64,000 nucleotides of DNA, taken from assembly GCF_003340495.1 (NCBI RefSeq), contig NZ_QASA01000001.1, positions 5,208,001-5,272,000 of the forward strand. The letters are read 5' to 3'. This DNA comes from Adhaeribacter pallidiroseus (GTDB taxonomy: Bacteria; Bacteroidota; Bacteroidia; Cytophagales; Hymenobacteraceae). Positions 1-8,800 of this stretch are shown here, piece by piece. Both the position numbers and the translations under genes were made by a program. Under the pieces are notes generated by a model. The model was not told where the DNA came from and searched no databases. It was given only the letters and a program-made list of their open reading frames with translations. Within the stretch, counting starts at the first letter, position 1; the number at the start of each line of letters is the position of its first letter.

Positions 1-1568
1 ACATTTTCGATGCCGGTATAGGGCGCATTAAAGTACACGTAATTCCCTATTAGTATTGGGTGCCCGATGTTCTCGGTGGTAGGGGGCAGCACTTCGGTAA
101 AAACCTCCGTTTCGGTGTTAAATAAACTAATGGTCCGCTGGCCATTGGCGGTGCGGAGCAATACAATGTTTTTACCGTCCGGGGACCAGCGGGGCATCGA
201 GAGAAAATCGTTTTGCGGCGCGGCTATTCTTTTTAATTCATTCCCGGTAGCCGCATCCAGAATAACCAGCGCGTATTCGTTTTTTAAAGAAGCCTCGATG
301 GCCACTATTTTACTGGCATCCGGCGAAAAGGCGGGGGCGGCTAAGCGGGTTTTGCGCTGTAAAACCTGCTGTTTACCGGTAGTAATATCATAAGTTTTTA
401 AAACCGAATACGTTCTTACCTGCCAGCGCGGATCAAACGCATACTCCGACCACACAATTTTATTCTGCGCCACCGATAACATGGCGTTACCATTTAACGG
501 ACCCGGCGTAAATAATTTTTCTTCGGAACCATCGGTTTTAACTTTTACAAACTGCGGGTAATCGCCCAAGCCGGATTTAAGCACAACTACGCTACCATCC
601 GGGAGTTCCTGCGGAAACTCGTAGTTGGTGTAAACAGAATCTGTTCGTTTAGTGATGGTAGTAGCTGGAGTAAGTTTAATTTGGTTCACCTGTCCGGTCC
701 AGAGCGAATCGAGTTCGTGTTGCATGCGGCGGTAGTTGGCGGGCAAGCTGTAACCACTTTCGTAGCGCAACGACGACGAAAACACAAAAGGAACAAAGAA
801 CCGACTCGCCGCCTGGTCTATTACGCCGCTCCAAAAATCGGCCCCGTAATGTCGCCGGCCGTAAGTTACAAAGTGGTAGCCTAATACGTAATGGTTGGGT
901 ACCGGATCTTTAAAAGACCCTAGATGTTGCTTGTTGTACGAGTACTGGCGGCCGCTGAGTAAATTGGTGCGGAACAGTAAATCAAAATCCGGGGTGCGGC
1001 CCCGGCCGCTACGGGTAAAAGCGGTTTCGGTACTTACGGCATCGCCTTCCCAAAACCAGTTCGGGATAGAAATATTATTCGCGATGGACAGGCCATATTC
1101 GCCGCCTAAATAATACATTAATTTCGTGGCACTTTGCCGGGCTTTGTCGTATTGTACCACGTGCCGGAACTCGTGTACCGCTAATAAATCGAGCCAGCGG
1201 TTAGTGCCCAGCAAGGTGTAATCCTGGGGCGGCATGGTGTAAAACTCCGACCGGCGCGGCGCCAGCGTTACAAAGCCGTTAGAAATAGCGTTGCGGTTCT
1301 GCAAAATTAAAGGCAAGCGGCGCGGCTCTTTCTTTAGGGTACGCGACAAAGGGGCGTGTAAGTACTGTAGGGTGTTGGCCACTTTTTGCGCCTGGTCTTC
1401 GAAACCTTCCGGGAAAATTACCTGAAACTTTTCGGTGTTGATTTGCCGCCACGACACATCGGGCGGGTTGGTTTCCAGTTGCGCCTGGACCGTATAATTT
1501 AAAAACAGGGAAATAAATAAAAGCAATACCTTGCGCTTCGGCGAAAAAAGCAACGTACTAGTATGCAT
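1..1568 (-). CDS. Secreted gluzincin-like metallopeptidase/beta-propeller protein, 3' end cut by window edge
   Basis: Reading the minus strand from the ATG at 1566-1568 gives 522 codons with no stop up to the window edge, so the C-terminus is missing. The N-terminus is a signal peptide (basic start, hydrophobic stretch near residues 14-25, AQ cleavage site). A HEFRH motif at residues 132-136 followed by WEGD with E174 fits the HExxH...E zinc site of gluzincins. From about residue 290 the sequence has repeated strand-turn motifs of the PD40/TolB beta-propeller type (FSPDASK, WSPDGKN). Comparable Bacteroidota proteins exist but are poorly characterised, so protease activity is inferred from motifs. 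It is divergent from the HTTM gene. Confidence 0.8.
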   Translation of the reverse strand, partial: MHTSTLLFSPKRKVLLLFISLFLNYTVQAQLETNPPDVSWRQINTEKFQVIFPEGFEDQAQKVANTLQYLHAPLSRTLKKEPRRLPLILQNRNAISNGFVTLAPRRSEFYTMPPQDYTLLGTNRWLDLLAVHEFRHVVQYDKARQSATKLMYYLGGEYGLSIANNISIPNWFWEGDAVSTETAFTRSGRGRTPDFDLLFRTNLLSGRQYSYNKQHLGSFKDPVPNHYVLGYHFVTYGRRHYGADFWSGVIDQAASRFFVPFVFSSSLRYESGYSLPANYRRMQHELDSLWTGQVNQIKLTPATTITKRTDSVYTNYEFPQELPDGSVVVLKSGLGDYPQFVKVKTDGSEEKLFTPGPLNGNAMLSVAQNKIVWSEYAFDPRWQVRTYSVLKTYDITTGKQQVLQRKTRLAAPAFSPDASKIVAIEASLKNEYALVILDAATGNELKRIAAPQNDFLSMPRWSPDGKNIVLLRTANGQRTISLFNTETEVFTEVLPPTTENIGHPILIGNYVYFNAPYTGIEN

Positions 1569-1886
1569 AAAAAAAGGATTGAGTAAGTTTAAAATTTTAA
1601 AATTATCGGGATATTGGCGACAGTTCTTCCTCGAAATCAGGATTAAGTACTACTTGTCCCGAAACAGGAAAGCCGCAAGCGGAAGATAATATTTTATTTC
1701 TATTTTACAGAATGGCCGTATTTTGCCCGGCGTAAGAAAGAAGACATGGTATTGGATGTTAAATTTTTTAAAAAATTAATTTACGGCATAAAAGTATTTG
1801 ATTGCATCAACCCAGCACATAAGTAGTTCAACTTAATTTTATCCGGAACCTTAAAAAACAAGTATTTTTAAATTTTTAGAATAAAT
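1569..1886. other. Intergenic gap between divergent genes
   Basis: This 318-base AT-rich gap separates the leftward peptidase-like gene from the rightward HTTM gene and must hold promoters for both. Three T-run/A-run words occur (near 1591, 1762 and 1864), the last 10 bases before the HTTM start codon. I find no exact TAnnTTTG -7 box, no RNA gene and no coding potential. Confidence 0.5.
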
Positions 1887-3254
1887 ATGGCTCACCCGGT
1901 TACTGCGCCTCCTATAACTTCCCGCTTGCTGGCTTGGCTTTGCCAACCCGTCGATAACAGTCCCCTGATTATTTTCCGGTTGTTCTTTGGTTTGTTACTG
2001 GCTTTGGAGGCCAGCGGGGCTATTGCCACCGGTTGGGTAAAACATAATTTAATCGATCCCACGGTACAATTACCATTTATCGGTTTTGAATGGCTGCAGC
2101 CTTTACCCGGCAACGGCATGTATTTTTACTACGGTTTCATGTCGGTACTCGGGTTGCTCATTATGGTGGGCGCTTATTACCGCGTGAGTTTAGCGGCTTA
2201 TACCCTTATGTGGTGGGCTACTTACCTGATGCAGAAAGCCAGTTATAACAACCATTATTACTTTATTATTCTGCTTGGTTTTTTAATGCTGCTGGTGCCG
2301 GCAAACGCTTACGCTGCCTGGGATGTGCGCCGGAAACCCGGAATAAAATCCTTAACCTGCCCGCGGTGGTGCCTGGCTATTTTTGCCGCCCAAATTGGCC
2401 TGGTGTATACCTTTGCCTCCATTGCCAAAATGTACCCCGATTGGGTGCAGGCCATGCCGATTAAACTGTGGTTCAGTGTAAAGGCGCACTACCCTATTAT
2501 CGGGCCGTGGCTGCAAAACCATCTTTTACAGGTGTTTATCGCTTACGGCGGCATCTTGTTCGATTTACTGATTACCCCCTTTTTACTGTGGCGCCGAACC
2601 CGCAAGTGGGCCTTTATTACCTCGCTTTTCTTTCATTTATTTAATTCGGCGGTATTTCAGGTGGGCGTTTTTCCATACATCGCTATTGCGTTATCGGTAT
2701 TCTTTTTTAATCCCGAAACCGTCCGACGCATATTTTTAAAAAAAAAGCCGCAACTATCCGGAAACGGTAAGTTAAGTCTGCCGGAAACAGAAATTACCCG
2801 TACGCCACCTGTTCTTTATTTACTCGCCGTTTATTTTCTAATCCAGTTAATTTTACCAGTGCGGCATTGGTTTATTCTGGGCGACGTGCACTGGACCGAA
2901 GAAGGACACCGCATGGCCTGGCAAATGATGATGCGCGCGAAAACCGGCACTATATCCTTTGAAGTGCGCGACCCGGTTACCCATCAAAGCCAAACCGTTT
3001 ACCCTAACCAATTTCTTACCAGCAAACAAGCCAGCGTTATCGCCGTGCGGCCCGATTTAATCTGGCAGTTTGCGCAATTTTTAAAAAAACACTACCAGCA
3101 GCAAGGCTACCAGCAAGTGCAGGTTTTTGCCCACGCGCAAGCCAGCCTCAACGGTCGGCCGTACCAGCCGTTTATTGATTCTAAAACCGACTTAGCCGCG
3201 GTACCCTGGCAGCCTTTTCAACACGCCGACTGGATATTACCTTATACCCCATAA
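1887..3254 (+). CDS. HTTM domain (vitamin K-dependent gamma-carboxylase-like) membrane protein
   Basis: This 455-residue polytopic protein has about eight hydrophobic segments (roughly residues 25-50, 75-98, 104-120, 126-150, 158-180, 205-230, 238-275 and 305-325) and a soluble C-terminal part. The N-terminal pattern (SPLIIFRLFFG), a following aromatic-rich loop (ASYNNHYYF) and the KMYPDW motif match HTTM domains, the bacterial relatives of vitamin K-dependent gamma-glutamyl carboxylase. The bacterial function is unknown. The secreted M28 peptidase starts 30 bases downstream on the same strand, so the two are probably one transcript; a link in function is only inference. Confidence 0.8.
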   Translation: MAHPVTAPPITSRLLAWLCQPVDNSPLIIFRLFFGLLLALEASGAIATGWVKHNLIDPTVQLPFIGFEWLQPLPGNGMYFYYGFMSVLGLLIMVGAYYRVSLAAYTLMWWATYLMQKASYNNHYYFIILLGFLMLLVPANAYAAWDVRRKPGIKSLTCPRWCLAIFAAQIGLVYTFASIAKMYPDWVQAMPIKLWFSVKAHYPIIGPWLQNHLLQVFIAYGGILFDLLITPFLLWRRTRKWAFITSLFFHLFNSAVFQVGVFPYIAIALSVFFFNPETVRRIFLKKKPQLSGNGKLSLPETEITRTPPVLYLLAVYFLIQLILPVRHWFILGDVHWTEEGHRMAWQMMMRAKTGTISFEVRDPVTHQSQTVYPNQFLTSKQASVIAVRPDLIWQFAQFLKKHYQQQGYQQVQVFAHAQASLNGRPYQPFIDSKTDLAAVPWQPFQHADWILPYTP

Positions 3255-3284
3255 ATAAACTTACCCGTACTTGCTTACGCGCTC

Positions 3285-4658
3285 ATGAAACCTAACTCTT
3301 TTATCTTATCCTGTCTAACTATTGCTTTTACTGTAGCGGCTGCTCCAATTTTCAGTTTTGCTCAAACCATTATAAAATCAGATCCGGTTATCAACCAAAT
3401 GGTGCAGGAAGTTTCGGCGCAGAACCTGGAAAATACCGTCCGGAAACTGGTCAGCTTCGAAACGCGGCATTCGTTAAGTTCTACTACCGATAAAAAGCGC
3501 GGCATTGGCGCTGCCCGGAATTGGGTAGAAAGCGAGTTTCAAAAAGCGGCTGCTGCTTCTAACGGCCGATTAACGGTAACCCAGGATAAGTACGTGATCA
3601 AAGCGGATGGGCGCCGGATTCCGGTGGATGTAGAAATGGCGAATGTAATGGCTACTTTAAAAGGTACCGACCCCACCGATAACCGGGTGTTTATTGTTTC
3701 GGGACATATTGATAGCCGCAACACCGATGTAATGGATGTAAAAGGCAAAGCCCCGGGCGCGAACGATGATGGTTCGGGCGTAGCCGCCGTAGTGGAACTG
3801 GCCCGCGTAATGGCTACGCGTTCTTTTCCGGCTACAATTATTTTTGTGGCGGTGCAAGGCGAAGAACAAGGTTTGTACGGCGCCAAGCATTTAGCCGACC
3901 GGGCCAAAAAAGAAAACTGGAACTTGGTAGCCATGCTCAACAACGACATGATCGGCAATTCTTTATCCGATGAAACCAACCTGCGCGATAATACGCACGT
4001 CCGGATTTTTAGCGAAGGCGTACCCGCTCTGGAAACCGAAGAAATGGCTGCTTTACGTAAAAGTATTGGTGGCGAAAACGACAGCCGCAGTCGCCAGTTA
4101 GCGCGCTATTTAAAAGAAATGAGCGAGCGCTATGTGCCGCAATTAGAAGTAGTACTTAACTACCGCACCGACCGCTTTTTGCGGGGCGGCGACCATACGC
4201 CATTCAGCCAGGCTGGTTTTACCGCCGTGCGCATTTGCGAAATGAACGAAAATTACCAGCACCAGCACCAAAACGTTCGCACCAAAAACAACATTGCCTA
4301 CGGCGACTTTCCCGAACACATTGACTACGATTACTTACGTAAAAACACGGCCCTGAATTTAGCCACTTTAGCCAGTTTAGCCGCTGCCCCGGCTTCGCCC
4401 GAAAACGTGGGAGTGGTAACCAGTAACCTTACCAACCAAACCGAGCTGCGCTGGCAGACGCCAACTACCGGTAAAAAACCCAATGGTTACTACATACTCA
4501 TGCGGGAAACCGCTATGCCCATGTGGCAAAAGAAAATTTACGTAAACGACACGAAAGCCCTGCTCCCCTACTCCAAAGACAATTACTTCTTCGCGGTACA
4601 AGCCGTAGATAGCGAAGGTCACGAAAGTTTACCAGTAATGCCTAAGCCAATCCGATAG
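3285..4658 (+). CDS. Secreted M28 family zinc aminopeptidase
   Basis: The 457-residue protein begins with a signal peptide (hydrophobic residues 6-25, cleavage near FAQ). The M28 co-catalytic two-zinc site is complete: H141 (GHIDS), D161 (NDDGSG), the catalytic/ligand pair E193-E194 (GEEQG), D221 (NNDMIG) and H304 (GGDHTPF). Residues about 370-457 look like a fibronectin type III fold (strand-rich, ending YFFAVQAVDSEGHES), a common C-terminal appendage in Bacteroidota exopeptidases. It should release N-terminal amino acids from peptides in the periplasm or outside the cell. It follows the HTTM gene closely. It is intact, unlike the second M28 gene at 5404-6371. Confidence 0.92.
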   Translation: MKPNSFILSCLTIAFTVAAAPIFSFAQTIIKSDPVINQMVQEVSAQNLENTVRKLVSFETRHSLSSTTDKKRGIGAARNWVESEFQKAAAASNGRLTVTQDKYVIKADGRRIPVDVEMANVMATLKGTDPTDNRVFIVSGHIDSRNTDVMDVKGKAPGANDDGSGVAAVVELARVMATRSFPATIIFVAVQGEEQGLYGAKHLADRAKKENWNLVAMLNNDMIGNSLSDETNLRDNTHVRIFSEGVPALETEEMAALRKSIGGENDSRSRQLARYLKEMSERYVPQLEVVLNYRTDRFLRGGDHTPFSQAGFTAVRICEMNENYQHQHQNVRTKNNIAYGDFPEHIDYDYLRKNTALNLATLASLAAAPASPENVGVVTSNLTNQTELRWQTPTTGKKPNGYYILMRETAMPMWQKKIYVNDTKALLPYSKDNYFFAVQAVDSEGHESLPVMPKPIR

Positions 4659-4761
4659 AATAATTATACGGAAGTTTCACAAGTCATAAATAAACTATAA
4701 AAATAAGCTGATCTTAGATTCGGGAAGAACAATGTGAAATTTAAATTCGTAAATTCATATC

Positions 4762-4965
4762 ATGATAATAGAACGGACTGATAACGAAATAATACTCCGG
4801 TTGCCTTCTAATATTGACCCTATTGGCTTACAACGTATTATTAATTATTTACAATATAAAGAAGCAACTGCCAGCAGTGAAGCAACCGAAGAAGTAGCTA
4901 ATAATCTCGCTGATGAATCTAAAAAAAGATGGTGGACCGAAAATAAACATCGGTTCCTTAAATGA
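4762..4965 (+). CDS. Small antitoxin-like protein paired with PIN toxin
   Basis: This 67-residue protein carries charged residues and a C-terminal KKRWWTENKHRFLK tail, typical of the small partners encoded before PIN toxins in Bacteroidota. Its TGA stop (4963-4965) overlaps the ATG of the following PIN reading frame (4962-4964) as ATGA, the usual translational coupling of toxin-antitoxin pairs. It presumably binds and inhibits the PIN RNase. Because the toxin is frameshifted the pair may no longer work. The assignment comes from context and tail sequence rather than a recognisable DNA-binding fold. Confidence 0.6.
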   Translation: MIIERTDNEIILRLPSNIDPIGLQRIINYLQYKEATASSEATEEVANNLADESKKRWWTENKHRFLK

Positions 4966-5403
4966 ATATTGTCGTTGATACCAATATTGTATTTAGTGCT
5001 TTACTAAATGCTAATGGTCTTATTGGTGAATTACTCTTAAATTCCCAAAACGAATTTCAATTCTATTCGCCTGAGTTAATGACAGAGGAAATCCTACGAT
5101 ACTCTGAATAAATTGATGAAAGCTTCAAAATTAACGGAAAGTCAATTCTCTCAATCTTCTTACCGGATATTCACCTCCATTGAGCTTATTTCTGAAGAAG
5201 TAATATCTACTAGTTCGTGGAAAAAAGCATTAGAGTTTACTGCCAGTATAGATGAAGATGATACACCATTTGTGGCCTTAGCCCTAGAGATAAATGGATT
5301 ATTGTGGACCGGCGACAAGAAATTACTTAAAGGATTAACGGAAAAAGGATTGCAGAATGTTTTATCCACGCAAGACTTATTCCAACTCCGGCGAAAACTT
5401 TAA
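4962..5403 (+). pseudogene. PIN-domain toxin, frameshifted
   Basis: Frame one runs from ATG 4962 to a stop at 5109-5111 and encodes 49 residues starting MNIVVDTNIVFSALL, the first PIN strand with its catalytic Asp, and TEEI with the next acidic position. The rest of the domain (KLMKASKL ... DEDDTPFVALAL ... WTGDKKLLKGL) continues in the next frame to 5403. Dropping the T at 5109 joins them as RYSE-KLMKASKL, giving about 145 residues, close to the intact 138-residue PIN protein at 10920-11336. A PIN toxin is a ribonuclease needing four acidic residues, here split across two frames. It is inactive unless this is a sequencing error or a programmed frameshift. Confidence 0.75.
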
Positions 5404-6371
5404 CTATAACTGCAGCACGGCCCAGTAAACCCCTTTTACAACTTCGCCCATTTTCGCAAAGTCTAAAGTATCAATGGTATCGGAAACCTGGTGGTAGTTC
5501 GGGTTGCGGTAAAACGACGTATTGGTAATCATCACGGCGGGGTAACCGTTAGCCCAATAATTTAAATGGTCCGAAAAATCAACCCCTGGAATAGAAGAAG
5601 GCGCGTTTAACGACTGCACATCAATGGTGCTGCCAGCCAGCATGAACTTTTTTACGTGCGCTACCAACTGATTTTGGTTTAAATCGCCGACTACCGAAAT
5701 AAAATTAGCTTTATCAGGATAAATGGCATCCATGCCGGGTACCGGGTACCGCTGCGAACCTTTTTCCTCGGAGTAGTAACCAATCATTTCGAGACAGATC
5801 ATTGCTTTTACCGTTACGCCTTGTTTTTTTAAAAATTTAGCGTGTACGGCACTGCCCATCGATTCGGTTTTAAAAAAAGGTGGCTCCTCCAGGCAAAAAG
5901 ATGCTAAATCGATGCGGTATTTTAAATTAGCTTCTTCGGTGTGTAAAAGCCGGGCCAGTTCCAGTAAGCCGGCCACCCCGCTGGCATTATCGTCGGCGCC
6001 GGGTTGGTTCCCGCACACGTCGTAATGCGCTCCCAGAATAATGCGTTCGCCGGTGGAAGGACCCAGGGTACAAATAACGTTTTTATACGTTTGCCCACTC
6101 ACTAGAAACTCCTGGTAACTTACCCGGTCGCTTATTTTTTAAATTCCTGATAAATGTAAGTGGCCGCCAGCTCTATACCTGCCTGATTAAAGGCTTGCCG
6201 GGCCGGTTCTATCCGGGTCAGATATTGGACATCGTTGTAAAGCCGGTCACGGGATACGGCAATTGTGGGAACAGTCTTCATCTTCTTACTAAAAACAGGA
6301 TTAAAAACTACATAAGCGCTTATCAACCCAATACCCGTAAAAATTGCCAGTAAAATCAGCGCTTTTTTCAT
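5404..6371 (-). pseudogene. M28 family peptidase, frameshifted in an A-run
   Basis: The 5' part (6371 to stop 6132) encodes 79 residues with an N-terminal membrane anchor or signal (residues 4-25). The 3' part, to 5404, has M28 zinc motifs: GAHYDV, GADDNASG, FCLEEPPF, LEMIG and DHLNYW. The second frame has no ATG near its start (its first candidate is a GTG at 6102), but reading it upstream gives ISDRVSYQEFLVSGQTYKNV, which continues directly from the first part (ELAATYIYQEFKK). One more A in the six-A run at 6133-6138 (minus strand) restores one frame of about 320 residues. It is convergent with the PIN remnant, ending one base away. Decay, homopolymer phase switching or read error are all possible. 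Confidence 0.8.
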
Positions 6372-6540
6372 GGGCTGTAGCTAATAGCTTTAAAGTTAGC
6401 AGGTTTATAACGGGTGAAAGTTTGATTGGTTAAGCTTTTACCTGGGTTTATAAGAGCTTTTTCTGTTAAGCTTTTCAAGTCTCCGGGCACAGGTGCTTTC
6501 TAGTTTGATCAGGCTGAGGTTGCCGGTGCCGGCTGGCGCA

Positions 6541-6596
6541 TAAACCCCTTTACCCTAAAGGGTACCTCCCCTAAAAACAGGGGAGGAGAGGCTGCT
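6541..6596 (+). repeat. REP-like two-hairpin element, copy 1
   Basis: The element contains a small palindrome (CCCTAAAGGG) and a larger hairpin, CCTCCCCT-AAAAAC-AGGGGAGG, followed by AGAGGCTGCT. It matches copy 2 in reverse complement at 48 of 56 positions. The larger stem differs by a C-G to T-A exchange that keeps pairing, so the hairpin itself appears conserved. Such extragenic palindromes are dispersed in many genomes; the mobilising enzyme is not in this window. Confidence 0.75.
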
Positions 6597-6990
6597 ACTA
6601 CTTTTTCATTCCTTTCCTCGCTCCGTTGCGGAATACTACTGTGCAGAACCGGAACCCAAAGTTCTCAGAATCTAAAAGGCACTTCTAAGTCAGAATAATG
6701 CCAGTTTAGAGTAGCGACACTTTATTTTGACATAACTAGAAGTAATGAAGCTTTGAATGAAGTAGTTCGTACTTACGATTTATTAATTTTAATAAGCTTT
6801 TCTTATTCCTGGTCTTCAGAAGAAAACTATTCTGCTACGTAGCCAAATAGGTTCCTCCTGAATGACCGCATTTTTTAAATTTTGACGGCTATGCAACAAA
6901 CAGCTTTAGCCCATTGCAGGAATCAACTCTAAACTGTTTTGTCATTCTCATTTTAAAATCATTAGTAAATGGTAGTTGGTAAATGTAAAA

Positions 6991-7046
6991 AGCAGCCTCT
7001 CCTTCCCTGTTTTTAGGGAAGGTGCCCTTTAGGGCGGAAGGGTTGA
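6991..7046 (-). repeat. REP-like two-hairpin element, copy 2
   Basis: Read on the minus strand it has CCCTAAAGGG then CCTTCCCT-AAAAAC-AGGGAAGG and AGAGGCTGCT, in the same order as copy 1. It faces copy 1, forming a pair like the inverted pairs known for REP elements. It accounts for the spurious reading frame over this spot. Confidence 0.75.
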
Positions 7047-7121
7047 TACCTGAGCAATGAAACTGTTTCACTCAGAAACCAAAACAACAGCCATCGCTAG
7101 GTCAATAAAAAATTTAAAAAA

Positions 7122-7754
7122 TCAATCAAAATACGCTTCTTTCCCCGGATCATCCAGATACTCAAAAAGCATTTGAACCTGCGACGGCGTGTTGCGCTCC
7201 AGCGATAGTTCCGGCAAGTTCGTCCGGTCGAAAAAGCCGACACCTTGCGTTTCCATGCCTTGCTGCAGCGAACCACCAGTAACCTCGCACAGTATAAAAA
7301 TCTTGTAAGTATGGTACGGCGACGGGGGATGCGGATGGTGTTTTTTATCGAGTACCGCCAGCAGCCGAACGGGCTTTACCTCTAAGCCGGCTTCTTCCTG
7401 GGTTTCTTTCACCGCTACTTCAGCCGCCGAATAACCCACGTCGGCCCAGCCGCCGGGCAGCGACCAGCAATTATCAATTTTTTCGTGCACCAGCAAAATC
7501 TTGTTGGCCTCAAATACGACGGCGCGCACATCTACCTTCGGGGTTTGGTAACCGGTTTCGTTGGTAAATAAGTTTTTAATTTTTTCTGGGTTTTCGCCGG
7601 ATAGCTCCTGCATGATCTGCACGCTGATGGCGCTTAATTCTTCGTACCGCTCGGTGTCGTAACCGTTTACGGCGTAGGTTAAACCGGCTTGCGCAATGGC
7701 CTGCACGCGTTTCGCAAAGGCCAGCCACTTATCTGTTGTTTCGGATGGTGCCAT
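7122..7754 (-). CDS. NUDIX hydrolase with N-terminal NUDIX_N-type domain
   Basis: The 210-residue protein has a helical N-terminal region (residues 8-65) like the domain found before the NUDIX fold in ADP-ribose/nucleotide-sugar pyrophosphatases of the YjhB kind. The NUDIX box lies at residues 101-123 (GGWADVG...VKETQEEAGL). The EExG core is present; the first Glu of the consensus is Tyr108 and the Arg is Lys, as often happens in this subfamily. It would hydrolyse a nucleoside diphosphate linked to another moiety; the substrate cannot be read from the sequence. It lies 23 bases after the HAD phosphatase gene on the same strand, so the two are likely cotranscribed. Confidence 0.88.
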   Translation of the reverse strand: MAPSETTDKWLAFAKRVQAIAQAGLTYAVNGYDTERYEELSAISVQIMQELSGENPEKIKNLFTNETGYQTPKVDVRAVVFEANKILLVHEKIDNCWSLPGGWADVGYSAAEVAVKETQEEAGLEVKPVRLLAVLDKKHHPHPPSPYHTYKIFILCEVTGGSLQQGMETQGVGFFDRTNLPELSLERNTPSQVQMLFEYLDDPGKEAYFD

Positions 7755-7777
7755 AAAAATAAAATCAACAAAGCGGC

Positions 7778-8467
7778 TTAGTGGCCGCTGAGCAATAAGT
7801 TTTTTAATTCGTTAATGCTTAACTCCGTAAAATCATCGATAACTAAATCGGTGTGGCTTAATTCTTCGGCGGTGTGGGTGGTGGTAATGCCCACTACTTT
7901 CATTTCGGCCTTCTGACCGGCTTCTACGCCTACTGTGGAGTCTTCCATTACAATGCAATTAGCCGGTTCTACGTGCAGTAACTCGGCGGCCCGTAAATAA
8001 ATCTGCGGATCGGGTTTGCCTTTAGTTACCTGGGTAGCATCTACCACGGCATCAAAATAAGAACGGGTATTGGTGGCATCCAGAATAAAATTGATGTTAC
8101 TGATGGGCGCATTAGAAGCTAAGGCAATGGGAACACCAGCATTTTTAAGTTCTTCTAAAAAAGCTTGCAAGCCGCCGGTTAATTCTACGTGGTCGCGGTA
8201 AATATCCCGGAATAAGGCTTCTTTTTCTTCGCTTAAATCGGTTAGCTGATCGCTGGTAAAGTTGTTGCCGTTGGCGAAGGCTTTGTCCTGCATAAATAAT
8301 TGCAGGGCGTCGCGGTTGGTGCGGCCATAAATGTAATAGCTTAAATCTTTGCCTTCTAAATGAAGCTGGTGCTTTTCCGCAAATTTTTCCCAGGCTTGTA
8401 AGTGGTACGGGTTCGTATCGCAGATCACACCGTCCATATCAAATAATACTGCTAATTCTTTCTTCAT
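7778..8467 (-). CDS. HAD-superfamily phosphatase/phosphomutase, beta-phosphoglucomutase-like
   Basis: All HAD motifs are visible in 229 residues: motif I LFDMDGVICD (nucleophile D10, acid/base D12), motif II near S118-N119, motif III K149 (VTKGKPDP) and motif IV E175-D176 (VMEDSTVG). The helical cap between residues 15 and 95 is of the beta-phosphoglucomutase type. The protein is cytosolic and acts on a phosphorylated sugar or similar small molecule; mutase and phosphatase cannot be told apart from sequence. It is the first gene of a likely two-gene unit with the NUDIX hydrolase. Confidence 0.88.
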   Translation of the reverse strand: MKKELAVLFDMDGVICDTNPYHLQAWEKFAEKHQLHLEGKDLSYYIYGRTNRDALQLFMQDKAFANGNNFTSDQLTDLSEEKEALFRDIYRDHVELTGGLQAFLEELKNAGVPIALASNAPISNINFILDATNTRSYFDAVVDATQVTKGKPDPQIYLRAAELLHVEPANCIVMEDSTVGVEAGQKAEMKVVGITTTHTAEELSHTDLVIDDFTELSINELKNLLLSGH

Positions 8468-8800
8468 TTTACGTATTGGTGGCTATACTTAGCCGATTTC
8501 TTAAAGTCGTGATCATACGGATTTAAGCCATAAAAGTCGGTTTATTTCCAGAAGTAAACTTCTTTATTACAAAATAAATCTTAAAGTAAAGCTAGTTTTT
8601 ATGAAGCGGTGGTTTCTCTACTGGCTTTATTTTTAAAAATTCTGCTGCAAAACTATCCGGGCTTCTTACAATTTAAAAAGCATAGCATAAAATTTTTTCG
8701 CAACAAAATGGTACCTCAGTAACCAGAAACGGTTTAATAATAAATAAAAAAAGCTGCTCCGGTAAAATGGAGCAGCTTTACAGTAGGAACCTGTAATATC
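8468..8800. other. Intergenic gap with the terminator of the next lipoprotein gene
   Basis: The 333-base gap should carry the promoter of the leftward HAD/NUDIX unit at its left end and holds the terminator hairpin of the lipoprotein gene at 8750-8779. Nothing else is recognised. Confidence 0.5.
8750..8779 (-). terminator. Rho-independent terminator of the 8801-9529 lipoprotein gene
   Basis: A perfect 11-bp stem (AAAGCTGCTCC / GGAGCAGCTTT) with an 8-base loop lies 21 bases after the stop codon. On the minus strand it is followed by TTTTTATTTATT. Confidence 0.85.

Larger units (their letters stand above)
6372..7121. other. Long intergenic gap carrying an inverted pair of REP-like elements
   Basis: This 750-base gap has no credible gene. 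A 60-codon minus-strand frame at 6889-7071 runs across the right-hand repeat and is not believed. The gap holds two copies of a 56-base hairpin element in opposite orientation (6541-6596 and 6991-7046) about 395 bases apart, a short ATGG-rich word at 6965-6984 that recurs at 22171-22190, and T-run/A-run words near 6870 and 7105. The space between the elements shows nothing I can name. Confidence 0.6.

Noticed and set aside
6889-7071. 60-codon minus-strand reading frame
   Set aside because: It is read through the right-hand REP-like element and has no start context, no homology I know and no partner; the repeat explains it.
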